Shown here piece after piece: positions 1 to 8,427 of a stretch of 64,000 nucleotides of DNA (its first letter is position 1; the number at the start of each line of letters is the position of its first letter). This stretch comes from an uncultured Parafilimonas sp. (lineage in GTDB: Bacteria; Bacteroidota; Bacteroidia; Chitinophagales; Chitinophagaceae), in the NCBI GenBank assembly GCA_903882935.1, contig CAIRZB010000061.1, positions 1-64,000 on the forward strand, written 5' to 3'. The position numbers were made by a program, and so were the translations under genes. Below the pieces are notes generated by a model, which did not search any database, was not told the DNA's origin, and worked only from the letters and a program-made list of their open reading frames with translations.

Positions 1-56
1 AATCAAATACAAAACGAGTTTTGGAATATTGCCAACAATAAATTTCAACTGGATAC

Positions 57-1259
57 ATGATAACCAAGATAAGCATTACCAATTTTAAGGCAATACAACA
101 CTGTTTAAACCTACCATTACAGCCTTTTACCGCTTTTATCGGCAACAATGGCAGCGGCAAAAGCAGTGTGATGGAGGCGTTGCGCACAATTTACCTTTCG
201 CTGACCGAGAATATTGAAGAGGCTTTTGGTATTTGGGGCGGCCTTGACAAGCTGAGGAACTATCATGCCCTGCAGGATAGCCCTACTATTTCGCAATTTG
301 GCTTTAAACAAAAACACCAGCCTATTGTAGTTTGGCTGCAAGCCAAACTTAACGACAATACTTATGAATACCAAGTTAGTTTTAACCTAAGCCTTGACGA
401 TGATTATTACGTGGTAGAAAACGAGGAGTTGCATTGCAACGGACAGTTACTTTTTGCAACCAATGCCATTGACAACAATGGCAATTCGTTTTGTCAGGTT
501 TACATAACATCAACGGGGGTAACGGAATTTAAACATAGGAGCAACACCCTTCTCCTTGCCTTAAAAGACGGCAACCCTTACCCGCTTAACGAAAATGTGT
601 CTGCATTTAGGGAGCATGTAAGCAACTGGCAGTTTCTTTACCTCAATGCGCACGATATGGGAAAGCCCGTATTGCAAAGCCGCCTTACAAGAGATATACG
701 CCTGGATTACGACGGCAGGAACATTGCAGAATATATTCTTTGGATAAGGGGGCAAGGGCCGGAGTATCTTGAGAGCCTTGTACAAAAAATGATTTTCGTG
801 CTTCCATATATAAAACAGGTACAGCCCAACATACAGGAAACATTTAACCGCGAAGTAGAATTGCTGGTGCATGAAACCCATGACAAGAGTAAACCCATAC
901 CCGGCTGGTTGCTTTCATCCGGTACCTTGCGAATATTGGCTTTATTGGCGATGTTTGACACACCCAAAAAACCTTCCGTATTGTTTGTTGATGAAATTGA
1001 GAACGGGCTTGACCCGAGGACAATCGGCTTATTGCTCAATGAGATACGAAATGAAACAATGGCGGGTACTATGCAAGTAGTGGTTACAACACATTCACCG
1101 TACCTATTAGACATGCTGCCTGTTGAAAGCATTATCGTAACCGAAAAAAAGGTTGATTTGTGCAAATACCATATCCCGGCAACAGAAAAAAGACTAAAAA
1201 TCTGGATTGAGAAGTTCACACCAGGCAAGTTATTCACCACAGGTAAATTCAGCAGATAG
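57..1259 (+). CDS. AAA family ATPase (OLD/AbiL-like, possible defence)
   Basis: This 400-residue ATPase has the architecture of SMC/ABC-like AAA_15/AAA_21 proteins. Walker A is GNNGSGKS at about residues 29-36, the signature-like LSSGT lies near residue 286, Walker B is FVDE with D312 and E313, and the H-loop histidine is H346 in TTHSP. Proteins of this type (OLD, PARIS AriA, AbiLi) couple ATP-dependent sensing to a partner nuclease. The next gene starts two bases after the stop codon, so the pair is almost certainly one operon. No membrane segment is visible. The ATPase assignment is firm. The defence role is inferred from the pairing. Confidence 0.85.
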   Translation: MITKISITNFKAIQHCLNLPLQPFTAFIGNNGSGKSSVMEALRTIYLSLTENIEEAFGIWGGLDKLRNYHALQDSPTISQFGFKQKHQPIVVWLQAKLNDNTYEYQVSFNLSLDDDYYVVENEELHCNGQLLFATNAIDNNGNSFCQVYITSTGVTEFKHRSNTLLLALKDGNPYPLNENVSAFREHVSNWQFLYLNAHDMGKPVLQSRLTRDIRLDYDGRNIAEYILWIRGQGPEYLESLVQKMIFVLPYIKQVQPNIQETFNREVELLVHETHDKSKPIPGWLLSSGTLRILALLAMFDTPKKPSVLFVDEIENGLDPRTIGLLLNEIRNETMAGTMQVVVTTHSPYLLDMLPVESIIVTEKKVDLCKYHIPATEKRLKIWIEKFTPGKLFTTGKFSR

Positions 1260-1261
1260 TT

Positions 1262-1861
1262 ATGAAAGTAGGCTTTGTATTTGAATGCCAGGACCAGGGG
1301 CCCGATGAGCTGGTTTATACAAAAGTTGCGAAGGATTTATGCAAACGTTTTGAGATACTGCCGGAAAATATTTCGCCGTTAGGCAACAAGCACGCGGTTA
1401 TTAACGAGAGTGCAGGAGATGTTGACGCTATGTTTGCAAACGGTTGCAGTTACGTGTTTATTGTTTGGGACCGGATGCCCAAATGGAAGCAAGGAACCGG
1501 CCGATGCGGAGATGATAAACATGCATTATCCGCCAAGCTAACCGCTTACGGCATCAACTTGAACAAAGTAATAATGTGTTGCATTGACGAAATGCTCGAA
1601 AGCTGGTTGATAGCGGACGGGAGGGGAGTAACAAATTATTTCAAAAAACTGAACCACCTGAACCCTGATTTCCCCGACCATAAGAAAAAATCACAACAGT
1701 CTGCTCCGAAAGAAAGATTATCTGTTTACAATGGCAGATACAATGAATATAAAGACAACTTGGGAATACTTGCCGGGCTAAACGGCGATTACAGCAGGGC
1801 AGCACAATGGAACACCTCATTTGGAGAGTTTGTTGCGGCTATTGAAACTATTTGCCCTTAA
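1262..1861 (+). CDS. DUF4276/TOPRIM-like partner of the upstream ATPase
   Basis: This 199-residue protein has spaced acidic elements that resemble DUF4276/TOPRIM-like proteins: an early Glu in FECQDQ, a hydrophobic strand ending in WD (VFIVWD), and an ESWLIAD motif matching the family's E-x-W-L-x-A-D. In OLD-, PARIS- and AbiL-type systems a TOPRIM-like or RloB-like subunit is the effector nuclease working with an AAA ATPase. The ATG lies two bases after the ATPase stop, which suggests translational coupling. The DxD element is not clean (WDRMP), so nuclease activity is uncertain. Family assignment is by motif only. Confidence 0.6.
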   Translation: MKVGFVFECQDQGPDELVYTKVAKDLCKRFEILPENISPLGNKHAVINESAGDVDAMFANGCSYVFIVWDRMPKWKQGTGRCGDDKHALSAKLTAYGINLNKVIMCCIDEMLESWLIADGRGVTNYFKKLNHLNPDFPDHKKKSQQSAPKERLSVYNGRYNEYKDNLGILAGLNGDYSRAAQWNTSFGEFVAAIETICP

Positions 1862-1930
1862 AAAAGACATTATTTGCTTTAGTAACTACTAAAAGGTTTA
1901 CCGGTCCACGATTGCCGTAATTTCGAGTTA

Positions 1931-2515
1931 GGGGCCAAGCCAACGCTTGGTTTTGTTACCTATGGCAACCAGGTACACGCCGCCGAAGGCGACAGAATAG
2001 CCCTTCGGAACTGGAAGTTCCTAAAGAGCGATATGCTGTAGGTATGCCGCCCTTAAGGGCTTGGGGAAAATACGGATTATTTTTTCGATGGGCTTTACCC
2101 ATCGCTGACAGATGGCCGCCCCTACAGGGCTTCGCTCCTCCGCTCTCCGCTCCCTAGGCACTTCCATTTCCGGGGCTATATTCTGTTGCGTTGGGCAACG
2201 GGTTAAAAGCCGCCGAAGGCGACAGAATAGCGCTTCGGAACTGGAAGTTCCGGAAGAGCGATATGCTTTAGGTATGCCGCCCTTAAAGGGCTTGGGGAAA
2301 ATACGGATTATTTTTTCGATGGGCTGCATCCCGCTTGAGCGGGACTGACAGATGGCCGCCCTTTCAGGGCTTCGCTCCTCCGCTCTCCGCTCCCTAGGAA
2401 CTTCCAGTTCCGGGGCCACGCCTTGGCGTGGTTCTGTTGCCTTGGGCAACGGGTTACACGCCGCCAAAGGCGACAAAATAGCGCTTCGGAACTGGAAGTT
2501 CCGATAGAGCGATAC
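1931..2515. repeat. Tandem 240-bp palindrome-rich repeat, 2.4 units
   Basis: Two nearly full units (1931-2171 and 2172-2411) and a partial third (2412-2515) repeat with a period of about 240 bp. Each unit is a string of short hairpins joined by well-conserved linkers. The hairpins include GGAACT-GGA-AGTTCC, CGCC-GAA-GGCG and GCCC-TTAA-GGGC. Hairpin arms vary between units while pairing is often kept. Reading frames through this block on both strands follow the repeat and are not genes. The block lies just downstream of the ATPase pair. Its function is unknown; such blocks occur between genes in Bacteroidota. Confidence 0.85.
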
Positions 2516-2700
2516 GATTATGCCTCCGCTTTGGGGCTAAATGTGTTGCCATGACATTAAGGCCTGAAGGGGCGATATCTGCCAGTCCCGCTAAGGTAGG
2601 ATGCTGCCCATGGGATAAACGGCATTCCCATATTCTAATGGAGGCCTGAAAGGGCCGACACACAATAACGATGAATTACGGCCATCGAACATAGGCCATT
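2516..2700. repeat. Degenerate repeat remnant with GGCCTGAA motifs
   Basis: After the third unit breaks off, the sequence keeps a related style. Two GGCCTGAA(A/G)GGGC segments occur near 2561 and 2643, and there are other short palindromes. No convincing gene is present from 1862 to 2883. This stretch is best read as decayed copies of repeat elements. Confidence 0.5.
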
Positions 2701-2883
2701 GCTCCCCATTGTTACAACCGTTGAACCGAGCGTGGCAAGTAAAGCCCTATGGCTAGGCTATAGCTGGTAACCCCAAAAAGAAACATCCATCGCAGGTGGC
2801 TTGCTCCGTTAAACATTTACTAAACAAAGCCCGTAATTATATAATAACCAATGTTTTGTGAACCGAATATGTCTGCAAGTGCA

Positions 2884-3396
2884 TCAATGCAGGTCAACGT
2901 CAAAATGGCCGTTTGTGATGGTGGCTTTTATAATGGTGGTGGTATCGCTGTAAAAAGCCAGGCCGGTAAAGCTGCCTTGCGCGTTGCCGGTGGTGAGTTT
3001 GGTAATGGTAACGCTGGGCTGGTTGGCGTTGCCGGTCAGCAGGCTGTCGTACCGGGCCAGCTTGGCAGGGGTGTACAGCAACGTAAGGGTGGTGCCCGCG
3101 CTGCTGTCAGTTTGGTAGGTGTCGGCGGTGATGGGTTTGGCCGAGACTATTTCAAACCCCAGCTGGGCCGACTCGAAGCCGCCTTTTGTAGAATCGCCAA
3201 ACGCCCCTTGGAAACCCACTACCGACAGGCGGTAGGTACCCGTGCTGCTGTCTTTTATGCCCAGCACATTGGTGTTAAACGTGTCGCGGCTATTGTTAAC
3301 GGTGGCATACAACACGCCATAACTGGGGGTAATGCCCTTGGTGCAAGCATACAGTACAATAACACTACAAACGGCCAGTACAACTATTTTTTTCAT
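2884..3396 (-). CDS. Lipoprotein, DUF6252-like
   Basis: The protein has about 170 residues and starts MKKIVVLAVCSV. A hydrophobic signal ends in the lipobox LYAC, so it should be a lipoprotein exported to the periplasm or outer membrane. The frame stays open upstream, but this ATG directly precedes the signal peptide and is preferred. The mature part is rich in Thr, Ser and Asn and predicted beta, ending with an ATITNGHFDVDL-type strand. The lipoprotein at 7726-8235 has the same layout (VxVVGF, TVTITSL, SGTFSG, ITDGKF), so the two are paralogues. No function is known; DUF6252-like is my closest guess. Confidence 0.75.
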   Translation of the reverse strand: MKKIVVLAVCSVIVLYACTKGITPSYGVLYATVNNSRDTFNTNVLGIKDSSTGTYRLSVVGFQGAFGDSTKGGFESAQLGFEIVSAKPITADTYQTDSSAGTTLTLLYTPAKLARYDSLLTGNANQPSVTITKLTTGNAQGSFTGLAFYSDTTTIIKATITNGHFDVDLH

Positions 3397-3463
3397 GCGC
3401 AATGGTATGGTGTTGTCATTTACGCGCCAAGGTAGGCATTTATTGTGTAGAAGTTTATAGTCG

Positions 3464-3567
3464 CGCCAAGACGCTAAGGCGCAAAGCGTAAAAAGAAAAT
3501 TACTGCTGCTTCCACAGGATAGCAAGTTTCGCCCCGGCTGTTCTTAGCGGCTTTGCGCCTTTGCGCG
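3464..3567. repeat. Imperfect inverted repeat, about 100 bp
   Basis: The left arm, around CGCTAAGGCGCAAAG (3472-3486), is answered by a right arm containing CTTTGCGCC (3552-3560), separated by about 65 bp. The same core (GCGCCTTTGCGC) recurs again at 3604-3615. It resembles the dispersed 'cgctaaggcgcaaag' palindromic elements found in many bacterial intergenic regions. It lies between two divergent genes and has no coding capacity. Confidence 0.55.
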
Positions 3568-3658
3568 AAACCCAACCTGCCGAAGGCAGCCCCCATGAAT
3601 ATTGCGCCTTTGCGCAAAACCGGTCGTGTACAAACCCAAAATATGCGAACTTTACCCC

Positions 3659-5398
3659 GTGAAACTTACAGCTGAACAAACGGCCATTATACAAAGCACC
3701 GGCAATATTACCATTAACGCCGTGGCAGGCAGCGGCAAAACCACCACGCTGGTGGCCTATGCGGCGGCCCGCCCCGGCAGCAGGATACTCTATTTGGCCT
3801 TTAACCGCAGCGTAAAGCTGGAGGCCGAGAAAAAATTTGCTGAAAAAGGGCTGGCCAACGTGCAGGTGGAAACGGCACATTCCCTTGCCTACAAATACAT
3901 CGTACGCGGCAGCCGCTACACCGTAAAGCCGGAGGGGGGCTACAAAACGCAGGAGGTTGCTGCCATACTGGGCTTAAACGCGGCCAGTCAAAAACACCAG
4001 GAGTATGTGCTGGCCAACCATATAAACAAATACGTTACGTATTTCTGCAACAGCAGCAAAGCCAAGGTGCAGGAACTGGATTATGCCGAGGTGGTTGCGG
4101 GTGTGCAGGCGCAGCAGTTTGTGGCCAATTTTAGTGGCGATATACTGGGTGGCACGCGCCAGTTGCTGGCCAAGATGGATGCAGCAGATATTGCGGTTAC
4201 GCATGATTTTTACCTAAAAAAATTCCAGCAACTGAAGCCTCAACTGCCCTACGACTTTATATTGTTCGATGAGGGGCAGGATGCAAGCGAGGCCATGCTG
4301 GATGTGTTTTTGCACCAGCATAGCACCAAGGTTATTGTGGGCGACACCCACCAACAAATTTACGGCTGGCGGTATGCCGTTAACAGTCTTAATAAGGCTG
4401 CGTACCCGGCGTACAACCTCAGCAGCAGCTTTAGGTTTGATAATGAGATTGCATCGCTTGCGTCGCGGGTGTTGCAATGGAAAAACCATTTTAGTGCACA
4501 GCCGCCAGTGGTAATAAACGGCTACGGCAACGGTACTGCCATAGTCACCCGGGCCGTAGTGGCACGCACCAACGCCAGCCTGCTGGTAAAAGCCATTGAG
4601 CTGCTGATTGAAAAGCAACAAGTGCAGAAAGTATATTTTGAGGGCCGCTTTGAAACCTACACCTACGCCGACGAGGGGGCCAGTATTTACGACGTGCTGA
4701 ACCTTTACCTGGGCAACCGTGCTTATATAAAAGACCCTTTGGTGGCTGCCATGGCCGATATGGCCGAGCTGGAAGAATACATTGAAAAAACCGAGGATAA
4801 CCAGCTGGGCTTGATAGCCGATGTGGTAAAAAAATATGGTGAAAAACTGCCCGCCTACATAAAAAAAATTAAGGAAAGCCATTTGGCGAACGATGGCAAG
4901 ACATCGGCCGACATGATATTTTCCACTGTGCACCGCTGCAAAGGGATGGAGTACGACGAAGTGACCCTGACCAACGATTTTACTACCGAGGAGAAGGTGA
5001 AGAAACAGGCGGCAGAGGGCGGTGGCAACCCGCTGGCCATGCAAAAGCTGGCCGAGGAAATAAACCTGCTGTACGTGGCGGTTACCCGCACCAAAAACAT
5101 ACTGAACATTCCGGCGGAGCTGCTGCCCGCGTCCAAAATAAATGCGATAGCCGCCGTAGCGGAGGAGGTGGGAGAGGAGCCGCCGCCCAAACGGAAGTTT
5201 AATGCGCTGGACGATATTAAAAACGTAAAAAGCAATGCCCGTGCCCCATGGACGGAAGAAGACGATGCGTTGCTGGTGGATTTGTTCTGCAAACGCCTAC
5301 CTTTCAGGCAAATAGCCCGTCAGCTGGGCCGCAGCGTGGGCATGGTTGCCGAGCGGGTCGAAGCATTGGAGTTAAGGGATTTGTATAATATTTATTAA
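3659..5398 (+). CDS. SF1 (UvrD/Rep-like) helicase with C-terminal Myb-like domain
   Basis: This is a superfamily 1 DNA helicase of about 579 residues. Walker A is AVAGSGKTT (21-29), motif II is DEGQDA (204-209), motif III is GDTHQQIYGWR (228-238), motif V is VHRCKGMEYD near 434, and motif VI is LYVAVTRTKN near 480. It is shorter than UvrD/PcrA. The last 50 residues begin APWTEEDDALL and contain IARQLGRSVGMVAERVEAL, a SANT/Myb-like helix-turn-helix likely to bind DNA. I prefer GTG at 3659, giving VKLTAEQ. A TTG at 3602 would add 19 unlikely residues. Its closest relatives are small ATP-dependent helicases of DNA repair. It stands alone on its strand. Confidence 0.85.
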   Translation: MKLTAEQTAIIQSTGNITINAVAGSGKTTTLVAYAAARPGSRILYLAFNRSVKLEAEKKFAEKGLANVQVETAHSLAYKYIVRGSRYTVKPEGGYKTQEVAAILGLNAASQKHQEYVLANHINKYVTYFCNSSKAKVQELDYAEVVAGVQAQQFVANFSGDILGGTRQLLAKMDAADIAVTHDFYLKKFQQLKPQLPYDFILFDEGQDASEAMLDVFLHQHSTKVIVGDTHQQIYGWRYAVNSLNKAAYPAYNLSSSFRFDNEIASLASRVLQWKNHFSAQPPVVINGYGNGTAIVTRAVVARTNASLLVKAIELLIEKQQVQKVYFEGRFETYTYADEGASIYDVLNLYLGNRAYIKDPLVAAMADMAELEEYIEKTEDNQLGLIADVVKKYGEKLPAYIKKIKESHLANDGKTSADMIFSTVHRCKGMEYDEVTLTNDFTTEEKVKKQAAEGGGNPLAMQKLAEEINLLYVAVTRTKNILNIPAELLPASKINAIAAVAEEVGEEPPPKRKFNALDDIKNVKSNARAPWTEEDDALLVDLFCKRLPFRQIARQLGRSVGMVAERVEALELRDLYNIY

Positions 5399-5499
5399 AC
5401 ACCACTATGGTGGGTTATTGGGTTAATAGGACATTAGGTTATGGGGTTGATAAGTAATTGATTATAAACAGAAAATTTAGTCACATTTAAAAAATTACT

Positions 5500-5551
5500 G
5501 TAAACAGGCCTCGAAGAAACAAAGCCTGTTTACGGTACCCCCTTTAGGGGG
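5500..5551. repeat. Two hairpins upstream of ruvX
   Basis: A perfect 10-bp inverted repeat, GTAAACAGGC...GCCTGTTTAC (5500-5509 and 5524-5533), is followed by CCCCC-TTTA-GGGGG (5538-5551), ten bases before the ruvX start. There is no T-tract, so a classical terminator is doubtful. The second hairpin belongs to the C/G-run palindromes seen elsewhere in the window. Confidence 0.5.
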
Positions 5552-5561
5552 CGGAGGGGGT

Positions 5562-5972
5562 ATGGCAAGAATACTTTGTGTAGATTATGGCGGCAAACGC
5601 ACCGGGCTGGCAGTTACCGACCCGTTTAAGATTATCGCCACCGCGCTAACCACGGTGGAGACAAAAGTACTGTTCGACTACTTGAAGCAATATTTGAAGG
5701 CGGAGGAAGTGGAACTGGTGCTGATAGGCGAACCCAAAAACTGGGACGAAAGCGATACCCATGCCACCCCGCTGGTAAAAGCGTTTGTAAAGCGGATGCA
5801 GAAGGAATTCCCGACCCTGCGGCTAAAAATGGTGGATGAGCGGTACACCTCCAAACTGGCATCGCAAGCGATGGTGCAGATGGGCATGAAGAAAAAAGAC
5901 CGGCAAAAAAAAGGCAATATAGACCAGATTGCCGCCGCCATAATGCTGCAGGAGTACTTGCAAAACTTGTAG
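5562..5972 (+). CDS. ruvX: RuvX/YqgF family Holliday junction resolvase-like protein
   Basis: At 136 residues this is the normal length for YqgF/RuvX. The RNase H-fold landmarks are present: DYGGKRTGLAVTD at the N-terminus, LVLIGEP in the centre, MVDERYTS, and DQIAAAIMLQEYL at the C-terminus. The catalytic acidic residues (D7, the Asp/Glu of VDE, and the C-terminal Asp) are retained. The family acts in 16S rRNA 5' maturation and is proposed to act on Holliday junctions. It is followed by def, which is a common neighbour in Bacteroidota. The ATG at 5562 sits right behind a G-rich palindrome. Confidence 0.93.
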   Translation: MARILCVDYGGKRTGLAVTDPFKIIATALTTVETKVLFDYLKQYLKAEEVELVLIGEPKNWDESDTHATPLVKAFVKRMQKEFPTLRLKMVDERYTSKLASQAMVQMGMKKKDRQKKGNIDQIAAAIMLQEYLQNL

Positions 5973-6073
5973 CCGCCGTGCGTTGCCCCGCAATTGGTTG
6001 CGCCGTTGCCAAAAATTCTTCGCATATTTGCAGTTTTATGTAGTACCGCCCCGGCGGAAGAAGGAGTGTTTAT

Positions 6074-6652
6074 ATGATATTACCGATAGTGGCTTATGGT
6101 GCGCCCGTGTTGCGCAAGATTGCGAAAGACATTACGCCCGATTACCCAAACCTGCAAAAGCTGGTGGCCGACATGTGGGAAACCATGTATGCCAGCAACG
6201 GCGTTGGCCTGGCGGCACCACAAATTAACAAAGACATCCGCCTGTTTGTAGTAGACAGCACCCAGATATTTGCCAACCAAGACGAGGAAGACAAAGGCAA
6301 ATACCCCGACGAACCCGGCGTAAAAAAAGTGTTTATCAACGCCGTTATTGATGAATTTGACGGAGAGGACTGGCCCTACAACGAGGGCTGCCTGAGCATA
6401 CCCAAGATACGCGAAGACGTGTTTAGGCCCGAGGAAGTTACCATTACCTACGTGGATGAAAACTTTGCCGAGCATACCGAAACCTTTACCGGCATCACCG
6501 CCAGGGTGATACAGCATGAATACGACCATATTGAAGGCAAGCTTTTTATTGACCATATAAAACCGTTCAGGCGAAAATTGCTGCAGGGCAAACTTTCCGA
6601 TATTAGCAAGGGCAAGGTTAACGTGGATTATAAAATGACTTTCGCCAAATGA
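6074..6652 (+). CDS. def: Peptide deformylase
   Basis: This 192-residue cytoplasmic enzyme removes the N-formyl group from nascent proteins. All three family motifs are present: GVGLAAPQ (43-50), EGCLS (104-108, metal-binding Cys106) and QHEYDH (147-152, with H148 and H152 as metal ligands and E149 catalytic). A small insertion of acidic residues lies between motifs 1 and 2 (about 64-82). It follows ruvX by about 100 bp, and its stop overlaps the next start (ATGA), so the two are translationally coupled. Confidence 0.97.
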   Translation: MILPIVAYGAPVLRKIAKDITPDYPNLQKLVADMWETMYASNGVGLAAPQINKDIRLFVVDSTQIFANQDEEDKGKYPDEPGVKKVFINAVIDEFDGEDWPYNEGCLSIPKIREDVFRPEEVTITYVDENFAEHTETFTGITARVIQHEYDHIEGKLFIDHIKPFRRKLLQGKLSDISKGKVNVDYKMTFAK

Positions 6653-7590
6653 CCAAGCGGTTGTTAATCTGTTGGTGCCTTGCACTGGCTGCGGTTAGCG
6701 CACCCGCACAGGACACCACCGTAACCGTTGACCACCAAAAATTTTCCCTGCCCCCGGTATTTGTGCGCAGCAACTTGGATTATGCCAGCATACTGCGCCG
6801 TATAAAAAACGATACTACTTTTTATAAAGCCTTCCGCACGTTGCGTGTTATTGAATACACCTCGTACAACGCCATACGCATACCCGCCAAAAACGGTACT
6901 GTAAAAGCTACCTACAACAGCAAAACAAGGCAGCACCGCAACAATGGCTGCCGTACCACCGAGGTGCTGGCGCAGCAAACCACCGGCGATTTTTTTGATG
7001 CCAAAGGCCATTACAACTACACCACCGGCGACATGTATGCAGGCCTGTTTTTTACCAAGGGGCAGGTTTGTGGGGAAAATAATATCATATCGGGCCATGT
7101 ACTCACTACGGATGGCAAAAGCGGCATGGAAAAGCATAAGGAACAGTTGAAGATGTTGTTTTTTAACCCCGGCAAAAAAATACCGGGCATACCCTTTATA
7201 GGCAACAAGCTTGACCTATACGACGACGATGCACACATGCTGTACGATTACCGGCTTGATTTTATCGCCTACAACGGTAGTTTTGCCTACGTGTTTACTG
7301 TTAAGCCCAAGCCAGACCTAGGTTTTTTTCACCGCAACGACATTGTGATTGACGAAATGACCACGTGGTTTGACTACAAAACGATGGAGGTATTGGCACG
7401 CAATTACAAGTTAAGCTATAAAGCAGCCGTATACGATTTTGATGTTGACATGGAGGTGGAGCTTACCCATGCCGACGGCCTACTGGTACCCAAAACCCTG
7501 CGCTACAAAGGCAACTACGGCATACTTTTTAAAAAGCGTGAGCGTGGCGAGTTTACAGCCACGTTGTTTGATTTTAAGAGGACCCCATAA
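6649..7590 (+). CDS. Secreted protein of unknown function coupled to def
   Basis: This 313-residue protein has a signal peptide (MTKRLLICWCLALAAVSAPAQ, cleavage after AQ near residue 21). The mature part is mostly predicted beta and ends in a basic stretch (KKRERGEF). It has no enzyme motif I recognise. Its start overlaps the def stop by four bases, so expression should follow def. Large secreted proteins of this general type are common in Bacteroidota and often carry a DUF label. A cell-envelope location is likely. Confidence 0.8.
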   Translation: MTKRLLICWCLALAAVSAPAQDTTVTVDHQKFSLPPVFVRSNLDYASILRRIKNDTTFYKAFRTLRVIEYTSYNAIRIPAKNGTVKATYNSKTRQHRNNGCRTTEVLAQQTTGDFFDAKGHYNYTTGDMYAGLFFTKGQVCGENNIISGHVLTTDGKSGMEKHKEQLKMLFFNPGKKIPGIPFIGNKLDLYDDDAHMLYDYRLDFIAYNGSFAYVFTVKPKPDLGFFHRNDIVIDEMTTWFDYKTMEVLARNYKLSYKAAVYDFDVDMEVELTHADGLLVPKTLRYKGNYGILFKKRERGEFTATLFDFKRTP

Positions 7591-7725
7591 ATTTTTTAGC
7601 CTTGCATACAAAGATGCCACGAAATTTGGCAGACAACGGCTGCCGATAACTTTTATGCCTGCACCTGATAATAATTACATTGAATTGTGTACTTTCACGC
7701 CTTAAAACACCTCAATAGCTTACTG

Positions 7726-8235
7726 ATGCAAAAATTCTTACTGCTAGCAACCTGCGTATTTTTTTTGTCTGTGTCCTGCAAAAAAAGTTCATCTACACCA
7801 GCTACCACACCTGATGGCATAAGCGCAACCATTGACGGTGCCAGCGTTACGTTTAACACATCTGTTACCGCCAGCGTTAGCGAGGCGGGGGGCATCCATA
7901 ACCTTACGGTGGTAGGCTTTCATGCAGCCGAGGGTAATTCAGACCTGTTATCTGTTGAAATAGATGGTGACAAAGCCGTTGGTATTGGCACATATGTTTG
8001 GCCTTTAACAGCCACTTCAACCCAGATGCCTGTGTTGACCTACAACCAATTCGTCGGAAGCAACGTGTATGTGAATGACGCTTCCGGTGCCCAGCCCGTT
8101 ACGGTTACGATAACTTCCCTTAGTGCCACCAGTGTTTCGGGCACGTTTAGCGGTACCATCTTGTTAAACTCGGGTTCTTCAACTACCACCAAAAAGCAAA
8201 TTACCGACGGCAAGTTTACCGCTACTATTCGCTAG
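7726..8235 (+). CDS. Lipoprotein, DUF6252-like, paralogue of the 2884-3396 gene
   Basis: The 169-residue protein starts MQKFLLLATCVFFLSVSC, with a lipobox cysteine at residue 18 followed by KKSSS. Its mature domain shares spacing and phrases with the minus-strand lipoprotein at 2884-3396: a TFNT strand, LTVVGF, TVTITSL, VSGTFSG and a final QITDGKFTATI strand. I infer ancient duplication within one lipoprotein family. The frame extends 13 codons upstream, but this ATG gives the proper signal peptide. Its function is unknown. Confidence 0.78.
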   Translation: MQKFLLLATCVFFLSVSCKKSSSTPATTPDGISATIDGASVTFNTSVTASVSEAGGIHNLTVVGFHAAEGNSDLLSVEIDGDKAVGIGTYVWPLTATSTQMPVLTYNQFVGSNVYVNDASGAQPVTVTITSLSATSVSGTFSGTILLNSGSSTTTKKQITDGKFTATIR

Positions 8236-8427
8236 CGGTAGGTGCAACTTGGTTGACGGCAAAACGCCTGCTATGTTTGCCAATGGGCCATTATTTTTAC
8301 CAACCACATACCTACTCGCGGGGTGTTGGTATTGAAGTGCTTTTGTATAGCTGTAAGCATCGGACGGATAGCCATTTGCATTTTTACCCATGCAGGTAAT
8401 TGGCAATTTTATAAAACCCCTCCCAAT

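Noticed and set aside
2021-2476. Reading frames through the repeat block (both strands)
   Set aside because: The frames exist because the 240-bp units lack stops in them. The translated peptides repeat internally with the DNA period and match no protein pattern.
1931-2515. CRISPR array
   Set aside because: The unit is 240 bp and palindrome-rich with no short constant repeat and unique spacer pattern, and no cas gene is nearby.
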